Positions 10,329 through 21,597 are shown, counted from the stretch's first letter. The stretch: DNA of 64,000 nucleotides from Lactiplantibacillus songbeiensis (GCF_005405125.1 NZ_BJDL01000023.1:18863-82862), one strand, 5' to 3'. The notes: a model not told the origin generated them from the sequence alone. Numbers and translations: made by a program.

Positions 10329-13300
10329 TTATTGATTATCTTGGTGCGCGTTAGTCGTTGCGTCGGCAGCTGGCTTTTCAGCTTTAGCGGCTTGATCAGC
10401 GGCTTTTTCTTTTTGTTCTTTTTCTTGCTGGAATTTGCTTAAAGCATCAACGTTAACGACATCATCATCGTCATCGTCCATATCCCGCAATTCGATTTCT
10501 TTGTCTTCAGCATCCAAGACCTTCATATCAAGGCCAAGTGCTTGTAATTCCTTAACCAAGACCCGGAATGATTCGGGAACCCCTGGCTTAGGAATTGGTT
10601 CGCCCTTAACGATAGCTTCGTAGGTCTTAACCCGACCAACCACGTCATCGGACTTGTAAGTCAAGATTTCTTGCAAGGTATAAGCAGCCCCATAAGCTTC
10701 CAAGGCCCAAACTTCCATTTCACCGAAACGTTGGCCCCCAAATTGCGCTTTCCCACCAAGTGGTTGTTGTGTAACTAAGGAGTATGGTCCGATTGAACGA
10801 GCATGGATCTTATCATCAACCATGTGACTAAGCTTCATATAATGCATGACCCCGACAGCCACTCGTTTGTCGAATGGTTCACCGGTCCGACCATCATAGA
10901 CAATCGACTTACCGTCTTCATCAATACCAGCTTCACGAACAGCCTTCCAAATATCAGAATCACGAGCCCCATCAAAGACTGGTGTGGCCATGTGGATGCC
11001 TAACTTACGAGCAGCCATCCCTAAATGCAATTCCAAAACTTGTCCGATGTTCATACGTGAAGGCACACCCATTGGGCTCAACATGATATCAATTGGGGTC
11101 CCATCTGGCATGTATGGCATATCTTCTTGTGGCACAACGATAGAAACAGTCCCCTTGTTACCATGACGACCGGCCATCTTGTCACCAACTTGAATCTTCC
11201 GCTTTTGTGCAATGTAAACGCGGACCATCATGTTGACACCAGGTGAAAGTTCATCCCCGTTTTCACGAGTAAAGATCTTCACATCCTGGATGATACCGCC
11301 GCCACCATGAGGAACCCGCAGTGACGTATCCCGAACTTCGCGGGCTTTTTCACCGAAGATAGCGTGTAACAAACGTTCTTCAGCTGATAATTCAGTAACC
11401 CCTTTAGGCGTTACCTTACCAACTAAGATGTCACCGTCTTTAACTTCAGCACCAACGCGGATGATTCCATCTTCGTCAAGGTTCTTTAAAGCGTCTTCCC
11501 CAACGTTAGGAATTTCACGGGTCATTTCTTCAGGTCCGAGCTTGGTGTCACGCGCTTCTGATTCATATTCTTCAATATGGATTGACGTGTAGACATCTTC
11601 ACGAACCAAACGTTCATTAATAATGATGGCATCTTCGAAGTTATAACCGTTCCAAGTCATGAAGGCAACTAATGGGTTTTGCCCTAAAGCTAATTCCCCA
11701 CCTTCCATGGCTGGACCATCGGCTAAGACTTCGTCGTTATCAACGTGATCGCCAACTTTGACGATTGGCCGTTGGTTGTAGTTCTTACCACCGTTTGAAC
11801 GACGGAACTTCATTAATTTATAGTTATCAAGTGAACCATCGTCACGCCGAACCCGGATTTCACGAGCATCAACGTATTCAACAGTCCCTTCATGCCGGTT
11901 GATCAAAGCGATCCCCGAGTCATGGGCGGCCTTATATTCAATCCCAGTCCCGATTAATGGGGCATGTGGATCAACTAACGGCACGGCCTGACGTTGCATG
12001 TTGGCACCCATCAAGGCCCGGTTGGAGTCATCGTTTTCCAAGAAAGGAATACATGCCGTGGCAACGGCAACCACTTGTTTAGGTGAAACGTCCATGTAAT
12101 CGACATTTTCGATTGACGTTTCCAAGTTTTCTTCCTTATCCCGAGCTAAAACGGTGTCTTCAACGAAGGAACCATCGTCATTTAATGGCGAGTTCGCTTG
12201 GGCAATGACAAATTGGTCTTCTTCATCAGCCGCCAAGTAGTCAATCTTGTTCGTAACCTTATGGGTGGTCCAATCGACACGACGATAAGGCGTTTCGATG
12301 AACCCATAACGGTTAACTTTGGCATATGATGACAAACTGTTGATCAACCCGATGTTAGGACCTTCAGGCGTTTCGATTGGGCACATCCGCCCATAATGGG
12401 TATAGTGCACGTCTCGAACTTCATAACCGGCCCGGTCACGAGTCAAACCACCAGGTCCTAAGGCTGATAAACGCCGCTTATGCGTTAATTCACCTAAGGG
12501 GTTGGTTTGATCCATGAATTGAGACAATTGTGATGACCCAAAGAATTCCTTGATTGAAGCGACCACTGGCCGAATATTAATCAATTGTTGTGGCGTTACG
12601 GTTGCGGCGTCTTGAATTGACATCCGTTCACGAACAACCCGTTCCATCCGGGATAACCCGATCCGGAATTGGTTTTGCAACAATTCACCAACGGAACGAA
12701 TCCGCCGGTTACCCAAGTGATCAATATCATCAGTTGAGCCGATACCTTCGCGCAAATCAAAGAAGTAGTTAATTGCCGAAATAATATCAGCTGGCAAGAT
12801 ATGCTTGTACTTGATATCAATGTTGGCATTACCAATCACATTAACGACTTTTTCAGGATCGTTTTCTGAATAGACTTTAACGACTTGTAAGACCATTGGG
12901 TTGGTGACAACCGCTTCATCAGAAGGAGTATACGTAATCGTCTTGAAATCGTCACGTTCCAAGTATGGTGCTAACTTAGCCATGACGTTCTTGTCAATCA
13001 CATCACCCTTTTGCGCAATAACTTCACCAGTATCAGGGTCAGCTAAGGTTTCAGCTAAGGTTAGATCCATTAAGCGGGTCTTCATACTTAACTTCTTGTT
13101 CACCTTGTAACGCCCAACTGGGGCAAAATCATAACGCTTTGGATCAAAGAAGCGCGCTGTCAATAAACTCCGTGAGCTATCAGCAGTCTTAGGTTCACCA
13201 GGACGTAGTCGTTCGTAAATGTCCTTTAACGATTCTTCAACACGGGAATCGTCGGTATTCTTATGCACATCTTTTTCCAACGTTAACATCAAACTGTCAG

Positions 13301-13949
13301 TTTCGCCCAACATGTCGATGATGTCATCATCAGAACCAAAGCCTAAAGCCCGAACTAATTCGGTCAACGGAATCTTCCGCGTCCGGTCAATCCGAACGTA
13401 TGAAATGCTCTTGGCATCCGTTTCAAGTTCTAACCAAGCGCCTCGGTTAGGAATAACCGTGGTGCCATAGCTAGGACGCCCATTTTTATCTAATTCTTCA
13501 TTAAAGTAAACGCCGGGTGAACGAACCAATTGTGAAACAATGACCCGTTCGGCACCATTAATAATAAACGTCCCTTGTTCGGTCATTAATGGGAAGTCGC
13601 CAAAGAACACGTCTTGTGACTTAATTTCACCAGTTTCATGGTTGGTTAGTCGTAAAGTCACGTGTAATGGTGCTGAATAGTTCGCATCATGTTCACGGGC
13701 TTCATCGACGGTGTACTTTGGTTCTAGTAATTGATAGTCGACAAATTCAAGTGAAAGTTTCCCTGCAAAATCATCGATTGGCAAAATATCTTCAAACATT
13801 TCCCGGAGACCTTCATCCAAGAACCATTGGTAAGAATCGGTTTGGATTTCGATCAAGTTAGGCAAATCAAGAACTTCCTTGATACGCGCATAACTTCTAC
13901 GGGTACGGTGTTTACCGTATTTAACTAAATGTCCGGCCAAGTTGTTCAC
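10329..13949 (-). CDS. rpoB: DNA-directed RNA polymerase subunit beta
   Basis: 1206 residues. The rifampicin pocket ([15 protein letters not shown] through [12 protein letters not shown], about residues 468-495) carries the consensus residues Q, D, H, R and S, so no resistance change is visible. The C-terminal clamp/anchor region ([17 protein letters not shown]) is intact and is followed by the low-complexity acidic and lysine/alanine-rich tail common in lactobacilli. Co-transcribed with rpoC. Its leader contains a terminator-like hairpin (see 14034-14074). Confidence 0.99.
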   Translation of the reverse strand: MNNLAGHLVKYGKHRTRRSYARIKEVLDLPNLIEIQTDSYQWFLDEGLREMFEDILPIDDFAGKLSLEFVDYQLLEPKYTVDEAREHDANYSAPLHVTLRLTNHETGEIKSQDVFFGDFPLMTEQGTFIINGAERVIVSQLVRSPGVYFNEELDKNGRPSYGTTVIPNRGAWLELETDAKSISYVRIDRTRKIPLTELVRALGFGSDDDIIDMLGETDSLMLTLEKDVHKNTDDSRVEESLKDIYERLRPGEPKTADSSRSLLTARFFDPKRYDFAPVGRYKVNKKLSMKTRLMDLTLAETLADPDTGEVIAQKGDVIDKNVMAKLAPYLERDDFKTITYTPSDEAVVTNPMVLQVVKVYSENDPEKVVNVIGNANIDIKYKHILPADIISAINYFFDLREGIGSTDDIDHLGNRRIRSVGELLQNQFRIGLSRMERVVRERMSIQDAATVTPQQLINIRPVVASIKEFFGSSQLSQFMDQTNPLGELTHKRRLSALGPGGLTRDRAGYEVRDVHYTHYGRMCPIETPEGPNIGLINSLSSYAKVNRYGFIETPYRRVDWTTHKVTNKIDYLAADEEDQFVIAQANSPLNDDGSFVEDTVLARDKEENLETSIENVDYMDVSPKQVVAVATACIPFLENDDSNRALMGANMQRQAVPLVDPHAPLIGTGIEYKAAHDSGIALINRHEGTVEYVDAREIRVRRDDGSLDNYKLMKFRRSNGGKNYNQRPIVKVGDHVDNDEVLADGPAMEGGELALGQNPLVAFMTWNGYNFEDAIIINERLVREDVYTSIHIEEYESEARDTKLGPEEMTREIPNVGEDALKNLDEDGIIRVGAEVKDGDILVGKVTPKGVTELSAEERLLHAIFGEKAREVRDTSLRVPHGGGGIIQDVKIFTRENGDELSPGVNMMVRVYIAQKRKIQVGDKMAGRHGNKGTVSIVVPQEDMPYMPDGTPIDIMLSPMGVPSRMNIGQVLELHLGMAARKLGIHMATPVFDGARDSDIWKAVREAGIDEDGKSIVYDGRTGEPFDKRVAVGVMHYMKLSHMVDDKIHARSIGPYSLVTQQPLGGKAQFGGQRFGEMEVWALEAYGAAYTLQEILTYKSDDVVGRVKTYEAIVKGEPIPKPGVPESFRVLVKELQALGLDMKVLDAEDKEIELRDMDDDDDDVVNVDALSKFQQEKEQKEKAADQAAKAEKPAADATTNAHQDNQ

Positions 13950-14033
13950 CCCTTCTTATTATTCCGTGACTCGCCACTTCGATTCAAATATTACATTTGT
14001 GTTACAAATGCAGTTTGACCCGAATTTTGGGCA

Positions 14034-14074
14034 TAAAAAAACCAAAAATAGTCATTTAAGTTGGCTATTTTTGG
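14034..14074 (-). terminator. Terminator-like hairpin ahead of rpoB (tetR terminator or rpoB leader attenuator)
   Basis: Minus-strand stem CCAAAAATAGCC with CTATTTTTGG followed by seven T. It lies downstream of the TetR gene but also downstream of a consensus promoter (14145-14173), so transcripts heading for rpoB pass through it. Confidence 0.8.
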
Positions 14075-14144
14075 ATTTATATTAACAAATCGCGCAGACA
14101 ATAGATTGCGCATTTGTTCGAGTTCACGGTTACAGACAAGTTAT

Positions 14145-14173
14145 AATATACAACTAAACTAGTTCAGTGTCAA
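14145..14173 (-). promoter_or_regulatory. Promoter of rpoB-rpoC
   Basis: Minus strand: TTGACA (14168-14173), 17 bp, TATATT (14145-14150). Predicted leader about 190 nt. No comparably good promoter is seen between the hairpin at 14034 and the rpoB start. Confidence 0.75.
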
Positions 14174-14185
14174 TAATTATCCTCG

Positions 14186-14785
14186 TTATTTCGAGTCAAT
14201 CGCGACGCCAAATAAAATCATCTTAAGTAATGTTTGAATCTGAGTCCGCTCATCAGCTTGCGGATCACCAATTCGATGGAAGCTATTGAACAACGGGCTC
14301 AAACTCGTTAAGTAAAAGTTAGCGGCCATCGCCGGGGTCACCCCATCCTGCAAGTGTAGCTCCGGTTGCGCAAAGCAACGCTGTAATGGTTGCACATAGT
14401 CACTCATAAAGATGCCACCTAATTCACGCATATGCGTTGGTGATAACTCTTTAAAACTCGTGTGAATCAATGTGAACACATCAGCCGGATGCTTGTGTGT
14501 TAATAGTAATGAAACTTCTGTCAATTGTTCTAACGGCGATTCCTGCGACTGCGTCAAGATATCGGTAATCCCCTGTCGAACCTCATCGCCGACCGTGGTA
14601 ATGACTGCTAGGAAAATGACTTCCTTATCCTTAAAGTGATGATAAAGAGCCGGCTGCGTAATCCCGATGGCCTTGGCAATGTCTCGTGTACTTGTCGCCG
14701 CATAGCCATGCTTTAAAAATAACTCGCGAGCCGCATCTAAAATGGCCTGATGGGTTTTCGCCAGCTGTTCCGCACGCGTTACCAT
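14186..14785 (-). CDS. TetR/AcrR family transcriptional regulator
   Basis: 199 residues from the ATG at 14785, chosen because GGAGG lies 9 bp upstream; the frame stays open 3 codons further to a GTG that overlaps this RBS. The N-terminal HTH is typical: ILDAARELFLKHGYAATSTRDIAKAIGITQPALYHHFKDKEVIF (about residues 14-57). The C-terminal ligand-binding half is helical and unassigned. No target gene is adjacent: clpC lies upstream behind its own terminator, rpoB downstream. Target and ligand unknown. Confidence 0.9.
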   Translation of the reverse strand: MVTRAEQLAKTHQAILDAARELFLKHGYAATSTRDIAKAIGITQPALYHHFKDKEVIFLAVITTVGDEVRQGITDILTQSQESPLEQLTEVSLLLTHKHPADVFTLIHTSFKELSPTHMRELGGIFMSDYVQPLQRCFAQPELHLQDGVTPAMAANFYLTSLSPLFNSFHRIGDPQADERTQIQTLLKMILFGVAIDSK

Positions 14786-14894
14786 GCACATCACCCTCCT
14801 TCCAAAGTTTCCCTAGTATAATTTACACCATTTTGTCGACGAGCGCGAGGGGGTGTTTGATGAATGGGCTAAATAAAATATGGTCTTTACGTAG

Positions 14895-15180
14895 TTGAAT
14901 CAGATTGCCACTCTGGTTGGTCCAGAATCGGCTGGAACGTGGTGGTCGTGTTTGGAAGCCAAAAGTGCGGTCTTCCGATCCGGGCTTTATCTAAGTCGGA
15001 AAATCACCGACCAAGATAAACGACACCACTGAGCCAATTCTGGCCCGCCCGCCGTTAACTTGCAAAACTTGAAAAATTAACGATTAATTATTTTCAGTTC
15101 AGTCATTTAGCCGAGAGATTGGGTTCTAAAATACTCAGACGTGCCGTCAGCTTTGAGCAATAACCAACTGATAACCCTAT
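14895..15180 (-). repeat. Family-1 structured repeat, copy R2 (arm A plus degraded arm B)
   Basis: Arm A (14904-15059) reads CCACTCTGGTTGG at one end and CCAATTCTGGCCCGCC at the other. Inner hairpins GGAAGCC/GGTCTTCC and TTATCTAAGTCGG/CCAAGATAA. The following 120 bp keep arm B landmarks (TTTAGCCGAGAG, GGTTCTAAAAT, AACCAACTGATAACC) but are decayed. Located between clpC and tetR. Confidence 0.85.
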
Positions 15181-15203
15181 CCAGCATCGACAGCTATCAA
15201 TAC

Positions 15204-15242
15204 AAAAAAGTCCAACGTCACCACATTAGGCAACATTGGACT
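15204..15242 (-). terminator. Intrinsic terminator after clpC
   Basis: Minus strand: AAGTCCAA and TTGGACTT arms followed by a run of T, 15 bp past the clpC stop. Confidence 0.85.
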
Positions 15243-15257
15243 TAGTCTGATTAACCT

Positions 15258-17771
15258 TTATTTCGAAGAAACGGTCGAACGACCATCTGACGAACTTGGT
15301 TGATTTTTAACATTAATGGTAATAACACCCTTGCTGGCACCAATCGTGACTTGATCGTCAACTTTGATTTCACCAGTTAATAAGGATTCACTTAAGCGAT
15401 CTTCAACTTCAGCTTGGAGGGCCCGCCGAATCGGCCGTGCCCCGTATTCTGGATCAAAACCAGCTTTAGCTACGACGTCAATTGCCGCTGGCGTAATCTT
15501 AATCTTAATACCTTGTTGGGCAACCCGGTCAACAATTTCTTGCGCCATCAACTTCACGATTTCGTGGAGTTCTTCACGGTTCAAGGAATGGAAGACGATG
15601 GTTTCGTCAATCCGGTTCAAGAATTCTGGACGGAAAGCCTTCCGCAGTTCTTCTCGAATCGTGGTTGAAACAGCTTGGTAATCATTAGCCTTATCAACCG
15701 CACCGAACCCAACAGACTTTTCATCCCGTAAGGTCGTCGCACCTAAGTTAGACGTCATGATTAAGATCGTATTCCGGAAGTCCACTTTACGGCCTTTTGA
15801 ATCCGTCAAGTAACCGTCATCCAAGACTTGCAATAAAATATTGAAGACATCAGGGTGTGCTTTTTCAACTTCATCGAAGAGGACCACAGAGTAAGGCTTT
15901 TGACGGACCTTTTCTGTTAATTGGCCCCCTTCGTCATAGCCGACATAGCCTGGCGCTGAACCAATCAAACGACTGGTTGAGTAACGTTCCATGTATTCAG
16001 ACATATCAATCCGAATCATGTTGTCTTCGGAACCAAACATCGCTTCAGCCAACGCTTTCGCCAGTTCGGTCTTCCCAACCCCAGTCGGTCCAAGAAACAT
16101 AAAGGACCCGATTGGCCGACTTGGATCTTTCAACCCACTCCGAGCCCGTCGAATCGCGCGAGCTACCGCTGAAACGGCTTCTGGTTGACCAACGACTCGT
16201 TCATGCAAAATCTTTTCCAAGTTCACTAACCGTTCGCTTTCAGATTTTTGCAATTGCGTTAACGGTACGCCAGTCCATTCAGCAACGACTTGAGCGATAT
16301 CTTCGCCAGTCACTTCTAGACTATACTTAGGCGCATCGCCAGCAGCGGCTTCTGCATCGTGGTTAGCTTGCTGGGTCTCTAACCGTTGCTTGAGTTTCAT
16401 TTCTTGTTTACGGATTTCAGCCGCTTGTTCGAAATCTTGATCCTCAATGGCTGTTTCCTTTTGTTGCCGCAAAGTGGATAACTTATCCCGGTTCTTGGAC
16501 AGCTTGGTTGGCTTGTCCATCTGATCAATCCGAACCTTCGCAGCGGCTTCATCCATTAAATCAATCGCCTTATCAGGTAAGAAACGGTCGCTAATGTAAC
16601 GACTAGATAAGGTTACCGCTTGGCTAACAGCTTCATCGGTGATATTAACATGATGATGGACTTCATAGCGAGGCCGTAAACCGGTTAAAATTTCAACCGC
16701 TTCGTCATTAGTTGGTTCATCAACCATGACAGTGGCAAACCGCCGTTCTAACGCGGCATCGGATTCAATATACTTTTGGTATTCATTTAAAGTGGTTGCC
16801 CCAATAGTTTGGAGTTCGCCACGTGCTAACGCTGGCTTCAAGATATTGGAGGCATCAATCGCCCCTTCAGCACCACCAGCACCAATTAAGGTATGCAATT
16901 CATCAATAAATAAGATGACATGCCCATCATTGTAGATTTCGTCGATCACTTTCTTCAAGCGATCTTCAAATTCACCACGATACTTGGTTCCAGCAACTAA
17001 TGACCCCATATCTAGCATCATTAAGCGTTTGTCAGCCATATCACTTGGCACATCGCCAGCGATAATCTTTTGGGCTAACCCTTCCGCAATCGCTGTCTTC
17101 CCAACACCGGGTTCACCGATTAAAACCGGATTGTTCTTCGTCCGGCGTGACAAGATCTGAATGACCCGCTTAACTTCCTTAGCACGACCAACAACCGGAT
17201 CCATTTGTTTTTCACTGGCTAATTGCGTTAAATCACGCGCTAATGAATCCAAAGTTGGGGTGCCTTCTGTGCGCTTGCCATTGCCACCACGGGCCGGACC
17301 ATTACCTTTACGCTTGTTCATGGCATCACTGACACCCAACTTGCGTAAAACAACTTTGCGAGTTTGACCCAAATCTAAGTTTAAGTTCATTAAAATACGC
17401 GAGGAAAGGATACTCTCATCGGATAACATGGCTAACAGCAAATGTTCGGTCCCAATCTTATTGGCACCTAACCGCTTCGCTTCATCACCCGCCACAGATA
17501 AGATCTCCTTGGCTTTTGGTGAATATGGCAAATACGTGTCTTTACCAACATTGCTTAAAGTCCCGTAGCCAGTAAAGCGTTCGATTTCTTCACGAATATC
17601 GTCTTCCGTCACCGCGTATTGTTGTAAAACTTTATTAGCAATCCCATTCTTTTCAATGGCTAAAGCCAATAATAGATGTTCCGTGCCCACGGCTTGATGT
17701 TTAAAATACTTGGCCTGTTCTTGGGCCAAGACTAAGACACTTTTGGCACTGGGGGTAAATAGGTTATCCAT
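15258..17771 (-). CDS. clpC: ATP-dependent Clp protease ATP-binding subunit ClpC
   Basis: 837 residues. HSP100 AAA+ unfoldase that feeds ClpP and clears stress-damaged proteins. Seen in order: double Clp N-domain (about residues 1-145), AAA domain 1 with Walker A GEPGVGKT (about 215), a UVR motif in the middle domain (around [18 protein letters not shown]), AAA domain 2 with GPTGVGKT (about 560), and the C-terminal D2 small domain. The UVR motif and ctsR linkage identify ClpC rather than ClpE or ClpB. It starts 18 bp after ctsR. The McsA/McsB adaptor genes of Bacillus operons are absent here, as usual in lactobacilli. Confidence 0.97.
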   Translation of the reverse strand: MDNLFTPSAKSVLVLAQEQAKYFKHQAVGTEHLLLALAIEKNGIANKVLQQYAVTEDDIREEIERFTGYGTLSNVGKDTYLPYSPKAKEILSVAGDEAKRLGANKIGTEHLLLAMLSDESILSSRILMNLNLDLGQTRKVVLRKLGVSDAMNKRKGNGPARGGNGKRTEGTPTLDSLARDLTQLASEKQMDPVVGRAKEVKRVIQILSRRTKNNPVLIGEPGVGKTAIAEGLAQKIIAGDVPSDMADKRLMMLDMGSLVAGTKYRGEFEDRLKKVIDEIYNDGHVILFIDELHTLIGAGGAEGAIDASNILKPALARGELQTIGATTLNEYQKYIESDAALERRFATVMVDEPTNDEAVEILTGLRPRYEVHHHVNITDEAVSQAVTLSSRYISDRFLPDKAIDLMDEAAAKVRIDQMDKPTKLSKNRDKLSTLRQQKETAIEDQDFEQAAEIRKQEMKLKQRLETQQANHDAEAAAGDAPKYSLEVTGEDIAQVVAEWTGVPLTQLQKSESERLVNLEKILHERVVGQPEAVSAVARAIRRARSGLKDPSRPIGSFMFLGPTGVGKTELAKALAEAMFGSEDNMIRIDMSEYMERYSTSRLIGSAPGYVGYDEGGQLTEKVRQKPYSVVLFDEVEKAHPDVFNILLQVLDDGYLTDSKGRKVDFRNTILIMTSNLGATTLRDEKSVGFGAVDKANDYQAVSTTIREELRKAFRPEFLNRIDETIVFHSLNREELHEIVKLMAQEIVDRVAQQGIKIKITPAAIDVVAKAGFDPEYGARPIRRALQAEVEDRLSESLLTGEIKVDDQVTIGASKGVITINVKNQPSSSDGRSTVSSK

Positions 17772-17788
17772 TGCGTTTCCTCGCTTTC

Positions 17789-18256
17789 TTAGCTTTCATA
17801 GCGCAGATGGTTCAAAATTCCAATAATAATCCGCGCGCGTAAACTGTTCTCTAAATCATGATCGTCAACCCCTAAGGTATTGCGATCAGTTGCGACTAAT
17901 ATCAATTGCGCCTCGCGCTGACTTAAAACCTCATCTTCGTAGAGACTTTGAACAACCGCGTAGGCATCCCGCTGGGTGATTGAATCCCCAATCACTTGAA
18001 TCAAGGTATCCAACACGTCAGCATCATCGACTAGGTTAACCTTTTCAATCCGAATATACCCGCCACCGCCACGCTTACTTTCAACTAAGTAGCCATTTTG
18101 AATGGTAAAACGAGTCTTAATCACATAGTTAATCTGCGAAGGTACCACGTTGAATAAATCCGCGATCTCAGACCGCCGAATTTCAACCTGCTCAGCGTCC
18201 GCCAAAATACTTTTTAAATATTTTTCGATGATATCGGAGATATTTTGACTTTGCAT
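17789..18256 (-). CDS. ctsR: Transcriptional repressor CtsR
   Basis: 155 residues from the ATG at 18256 (MQSQNISDIIEKYLK, the canonical N-terminus). The frame extends three codons further to a GTG, but AAAGGGTG spans that codon and serves as RBS. CtsR is the dimeric winged-helix heat-sensing repressor of clp genes. The DNA-binding part includes RSEIADLFNVVPSQINYVIKTRFT and the glycine-rich wing SKRGGGGYIRI with its conserved glycines. First gene of the operon with clpC; it is autoregulated through the box at 18279-18295. Confidence 0.96.
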   Translation of the reverse strand: MQSQNISDIIEKYLKSILADAEQVEIRRSEIADLFNVVPSQINYVIKTRFTIQNGYLVESKRGGGGYIRIEKVNLVDDADVLDTLIQVIGDSITQRDAYAVVQSLYEDEVLSQREAQLILVATDRNTLGVDDHDLENSLRARIIIGILNHLRYES

Positions 18257-18278
18257 CTGAATCACCCTTTACATTATC

Positions 18279-18295
18279 TTTGACTAATATTGACT
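18279..18295 (-). promoter_or_regulatory. CtsR operator
   Basis: Minus strand AGTCAATATTAGTCAAA: two heptads AGTCAAT and AGTCAAA separated by 3 bp, one mismatch from the known RGTCAAANANRGTCAAA consensus. It sits just downstream of the -10, a position that blocks initiation. Confidence 0.9.
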
Positions 18296-18298
18296 ATT

Positions 18299-18326
18299 AT
18301 TATACGAGGATAATCACAAATTGCAA
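18299..18326 (-). promoter_or_regulatory. Promoter of ctsR-clpC
   Basis: Minus strand: TATAAT (18299-18304), 16 bp spacer, TTGCAA (18321-18326). The CtsR heptads begin 3 bp downstream of the -10. Confidence 0.75.
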
Positions 18327-18641
18327 AGAATAATACCTAAATGACGGCGGGAACCAACGCCCCACGGTTGTTTCAGCATAGCACGCCCCCGGCAAGCTTT
18401 CAATTGTTTGGACCAGGATTTTCGCAAATAAATGAGAATTACATTAGGGAATTCGTAACCGAGTCAATATAACTAAATTTATCCACCGAATGGCCCAGTA
18501 ACGACTGTGTTTAACCACTTACTGACCAGCCATCCAGTTATCATTGTGTGACGGGTCATCGTCAAGATTTATCAAGATACTTAATTAAGTGACTCATTGC
18601 CTTAATCAAATCATCATTTAAATAAGGTCTTAAAAAGGCAC
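18327..18641. other. Intergenic stretch without recognised genes
   Basis: Between the ctsR promoter and the tRNA terminator. No frame with an RBS. A GC-rich part at 18342-18400 may be a decayed repeat but matches none of the families in this window clearly. Confidence 0.5.
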
Positions 18642-18670
18642 AAAAAAAGCGTGACTGTATTCAGCCACAC
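18642..18670 (-). terminator. Terminator of the tRNA operon
   Basis: Minus strand GTGTGGCTG AATA CAGTCACGC followed by seven T, about 18 bp past the last tRNA. Confidence 0.9.
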
Positions 18671-18687
18671 CAACCGTCTTTATTTAT

Positions 18688-18760
18688 CGGGAAAACAGGA
18701 TTTGAACCTGCGACCCCTACGTCCCGAACGTAGTGCTCTACCAAGCTGAGCTACTTCCCG
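18688..18760 (-). tRNA. tRNA-Pro (anticodon CGG)
   Basis: Minus strand CGGGAAGTAGC...CCCG, 73 nt, full cloverleaf; anticodon loop TTCGGGA on stem CTACG/CGTAG. CCA is not encoded. Nearly the same sequence as the next tRNA outside the anticodon arm. Confidence 0.95.
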
Positions 18761-18816
18761 TTAAAAAGATTAAATAAAAAGCCCTAGTTCAGAAAACTAA
18801 GACTGTTGTAATCGAT

Positions 18817-18889
18817 CGGGAAGACAGGATTCGAACCTGCGACCCCCTGGTCCCAAACCAGGTGCTCTACCAAGCTGAGCTACTTCCCG
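18817..18889 (-). tRNA. tRNA-Pro (anticodon TGG)
   Basis: 73 nt; anticodon loop TTTGGGA on stem CCTGG/CCAGG. Acceptor and D arms match the CGG isoacceptor, suggesting local duplication. Confidence 0.95.
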
Positions 18890-18897
18890 ATACCAAT

Positions 18898-18970
18898 GCA
18901 CCCAGTAGGAGTCGAACCTACAACCTTCTGATTCGTAGTCAGACACTCTATCCAATTGCGCTATGGGTGC
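18898..18970 (-). tRNA. tRNA-Arg (anticodon ACG)
   Basis: 73 nt; acceptor GCACCCA/TGGGTGC, anticodon loop CTACGAA on stem TCTGA/TCAGA. A34 is expected to be deaminated to inosine by TadA. Confidence 0.95.
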
Positions 18971-18980
18971 AAATTAAAAT

Positions 18981-19065
18981 GCCGAGGACCGGGATCGAAC
19001 CGGTACGGTTATCACTAACCGCAGGATTTTAAGTCCTGTGCGTCTGCCAATTCCGCCACCCCGGC
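18981..19065 (-). tRNA. tRNA-Leu (anticodon TAA)
   Basis: 85 nt with the long variable arm of a class II tRNA; anticodon loop CTTAAAA on stem CAGGA/TCCTG. Confidence 0.95.
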
Positions 19066-19074
19066 AAATTAAAA

Positions 19075-19145
19075 GCGGAAGACGGGATTCGAACCCGCGA
19101 CCCCCACCATGGCAAGGTGATGTTCTACCACTGAACTACTTCCGC
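19075..19145 (-). tRNA. tRNA-Gly (anticodon GCC)
   Basis: 71 nt; acceptor GCGGAAG/CTTCCGC, anticodon loop TTGCCAT. Confidence 0.95.
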
Positions 19146-19171
19146 AAATTAAAAGCTATTAAGTTGTAAAT

Positions 19172-19243
19172 GCCGACTAGAGGATTCGAACCTCCGACCT
19201 CCTCATTACTAGTGAGATGCTCTGCCAACTGAGCTAAGTCGGC
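19172..19243 (-). tRNA. tRNA-Thr (anticodon AGT)
   Basis: 72 nt; acceptor GCCGACT paired with AGTCGGC, anticodon loop CTAGTAA. An A34 threonine tRNA is less common in bacteria than GGT or TGT but occurs in Firmicutes. Confidence 0.92.
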
Positions 19244-19251
19244 ATGATAGT

Positions 19252-19332
19252 GCGGGTGAAGGGACTCGAACCCCCACGTCGTAAGACACTAGAACCTAAA
19301 TCTAGCGCGTCTGCCAGTTCCGCCACACCCGC
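19252..19332 (-). tRNA. tRNA-Leu (anticodon TAG)
   Basis: 81 nt, class II; anticodon loop TTTAGGT on stem CTAGA/TCTAG. First tRNA of the operon. Confidence 0.95.
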
Positions 19333-19399
19333 ATGATCTTATTCATGCCGTTGTCGCGACTAACAACCTTACTTAATTACGCCTTTTGACAACTATTTA

Positions 19400-19428
19400 A
19401 CTTTATCATGATGTTAAATGCTTGTCAA
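19400..19428 (-). promoter_or_regulatory. Promoter of the tRNA operon
   Basis: Minus strand: perfect TTGACA (19423-19428), 17 bp spacer, TAAAGT (19400-19405), about 60 bp ahead of the first tRNA. Confidence 0.75.
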
Positions 19429-19559
19429 CGTTTTTTTTAATTTTCTGGATAAACATGCTTTTTCAATGAATAAAAACTCATGTTTTTTCCGACAAGAAAT
19501 ATTATAGCACTGCTTTTGAATTTAGCAAACCCTTTTTCTAAAAAAAATTGAATTAAGCC

Positions 19560-19837
19560 TAAAGGACTGTCAGATTTCTTGCAACAACGGGCTTTTGCTG
19601 ATGATGATTTTGAATTATGACTAGCTGCTAAGTGCTGACAACCGGCCTCAGTTAACAGTCCCGTTCACCTCACCAACCGTGATCGTGCCCCTTCCAACCT
19701 CATACCAGCTTTATCAGCCACCTTTTCTCAGCGTGCCGTTACAATCAGTTGCGACACTAATATTAACGTCAAACTGATTAATTATTCAACCTTGCCCGCT
19801 GACGATTTAATCCAGCATGACTTTATAAGTCTGCTTA
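19560..19837. other. Non-coding stretch, nothing recognised
   Basis: No RBS-led frame or known motif. It lies between the tRNA promoter region and repeat R3 and may be decayed coding DNA, but no family can be named. Confidence 0.4.
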
Positions 19838-20223
19838 TGCTTGGGGCTAGTTGGTTTAAATTGCCACTCTGGTTGGCCCAGAATCAGCTGGAACGTAGTG
19901 GCCGCGTTTTCTAGCCACAGTGCGGTCTTGAAAGCCGGGCTTTAGCTAAGTCGGAAAATCACCGACCAAGATAAACGACACCACTGAGCGAACTCTGGTC
20001 CGCCCAGCGTTAGTTAATCAAGATTAATGATTATCTATTGTCGACCACAAATTTAGCCGAAAAGTTAGTTACTAAAATGCTCAGCTGTGGCGTTGGCCAT
20101 CGTGCGAGTGTTCTGCTCGGCCTTAGAGTTTTGAAGGCCTCAACCTTAACTTCAAAATAACCCATGGCGTTCCAACATTTTAGCAACCAACCGTCAGGCG
20201 GCAATTTCAACTAACGCCGAGCA
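19838..20223 (-). repeat. Family-1 structured repeat, copy R3 (full, longest)
   Basis: 386 bp with both terminal inverted repeats: TATGCTTGGGGCTAG at one end and CTAACGCCGAGCATA at the other. Arm A 19861-20018; arm B begins at TTTAGCCGAAAAG and ends at AACCAACCGTCAGGCGGC, with an extra internal hairpin (CTCGGCCTTAGAG...) that makes this copy longest. Lies after serS. Confidence 0.9.
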
Positions 20224-20244
20224 TATATCAACTGATTTAAGCGT

Positions 20245-20274
20245 AAAAAAAGATCGCCAATGAAGGCGATCTTT
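20245..20274 (-). terminator. Intrinsic terminator after serS
   Basis: Minus strand AAGATCGCC/GGCGATCTT followed by T run, 12 bp past the stop. Confidence 0.92.
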
Positions 20275-20285
20275 CAAGTTAAGCA

Positions 20286-21563
20286 TTAAGCTTGTTTTTC
20301 AATTTTAGTTTTACCATGCATGTAAGGTACCAAAACATCTGGGATCGTAATTGACCCATCTTCGTTTTGGTAGTTTTCCATAATCGCAGCAACCGTCCGA
20401 CCAACTGCTAAGCCACTCCCGTTCAACGTATGAACGAATTGAAGCTTGCCGTCGTCATCTCGGTATTGGATATGGGCCCGGCGTGCTTGGAAATCAGTAC
20501 AGTTCGAGCAACTTGAGATTTCACGATACTTGTCTTGTTCTGGGAACCAAACTTCCAAGTCATGCGTCATCGCAGCAGTAAAGCTCATGTCACCCGTGGT
20601 TAATGTAATCACGTGATATGGCAAATCGAGCTTCTTCAATAATGATTCTGCATTATTGGTCAACTTTTCAAGTTCATCCCATGAATCTTCTGGCTTCGTG
20701 AACTTAACCATTTCAACCTTATTGAATTGGTGCAACCGGATCAACCCTTTAGTATCACGACCGGCACTCCCGGCTTCTTCACGGAAGGCTGGTGATAAGG
20801 CCGTAAAGTAAACGGGTAACTTTTCAGCTGGAATCACTTCGTCACGGTAGTAGTTGACCAATGGCACTTCGGCTGTTGGAATCAAGCTTAAGTCCTGCGT
20901 CGTAATCCGGAAAGCGTCATCCTTAAACTTAGGGAATTGGCCGGTTCCATACATTGATTCATCAGTTACCATATATGGTGGCAAAACTTCTGTATACCCT
21001 TCGGCTTCATGTTGATCCAAGAAGAAGTTATAGACAGCGCGTTCCAACTTAGCGCCATCACCGATGTAGTATAAGAAACGGCTACCAGAAACTTTAGCTC
21101 CGCGTTCGAAGTCCAAGATACCTAAGTCTTCGCCAAGTTCCCAATGGGCTTTAGGTTCAAAATCAAACTTCCGTGGTGTCCCGATGCGACGTAATTCAAC
21201 CGCATCTTCTTCTTTTAAGCTAATTGGCACATCTGGATGCGGCACATTCGGCAAATGGGCTGCCATATCTTGCACTTGGGCATCGGCTTTGCGACGATCA
21301 TCATCTAACGTCTTGATTTCGGCACTAACTTGTTGCATTTCAGCGATTTGGGCACTGGCGTCTTCTTTATTCCGCTTTAATTGTGAAATTTCACCAGAAA
21401 CTTGGTTCCGCGTCGACTTCAACTGTTCACTCTTGGCAATCAAGTCCCGGCGATCAGCATCGGCTTTGATCAAGTCATCAATCTGACTAGCAGCCACACC
21501 CCGGTGACCCAGCTGTTCTTTGAAGAAATCTGGTTTTTGACGAATCATTTTAACATCTAACAT
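20286..21563 (-). CDS. serS: Serine--tRNA ligase
   Basis: 425 residues from ATG 21563 ([13 protein letters not shown]), behind AAGGAGG; the frame is open further upstream into the T-box but without RBS. Class II aminoacyl-tRNA synthetase. Seen: N-terminal antiparallel coiled-coil arm (about 25-105) that holds the tRNA-Ser long arm, then the catalytic core with motif 2 region [28 protein letters not shown] and motif 3 [19 protein letters not shown]. Expression is controlled by the T-box leader upstream. Confidence 0.98.
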   Translation of the reverse strand: MLDVKMIRQKPDFFKEQLGHRGVAASQIDDLIKADADRRDLIAKSEQLKSTRNQVSGEISQLKRNKEDASAQIAEMQQVSAEIKTLDDDRRKADAQVQDMAAHLPNVPHPDVPISLKEEDAVELRRIGTPRKFDFEPKAHWELGEDLGILDFERGAKVSGSRFLYYIGDGAKLERAVYNFFLDQHEAEGYTEVLPPYMVTDESMYGTGQFPKFKDDAFRITTQDLSLIPTAEVPLVNYYRDEVIPAEKLPVYFTALSPAFREEAGSAGRDTKGLIRLHQFNKVEMVKFTKPEDSWDELEKLTNNAESLLKKLDLPYHVITLTTGDMSFTAAMTHDLEVWFPEQDKYREISSCSNCTDFQARRAHIQYRDDDGKLQFVHTLNGSGLAVGRTVAAIMENYQNEDGSITIPDVLVPYMHGKTKIEKQA

Positions 21564-21597
21564 GAAAAAATCCTCCTTGACTAGCGATAAATTTAGA

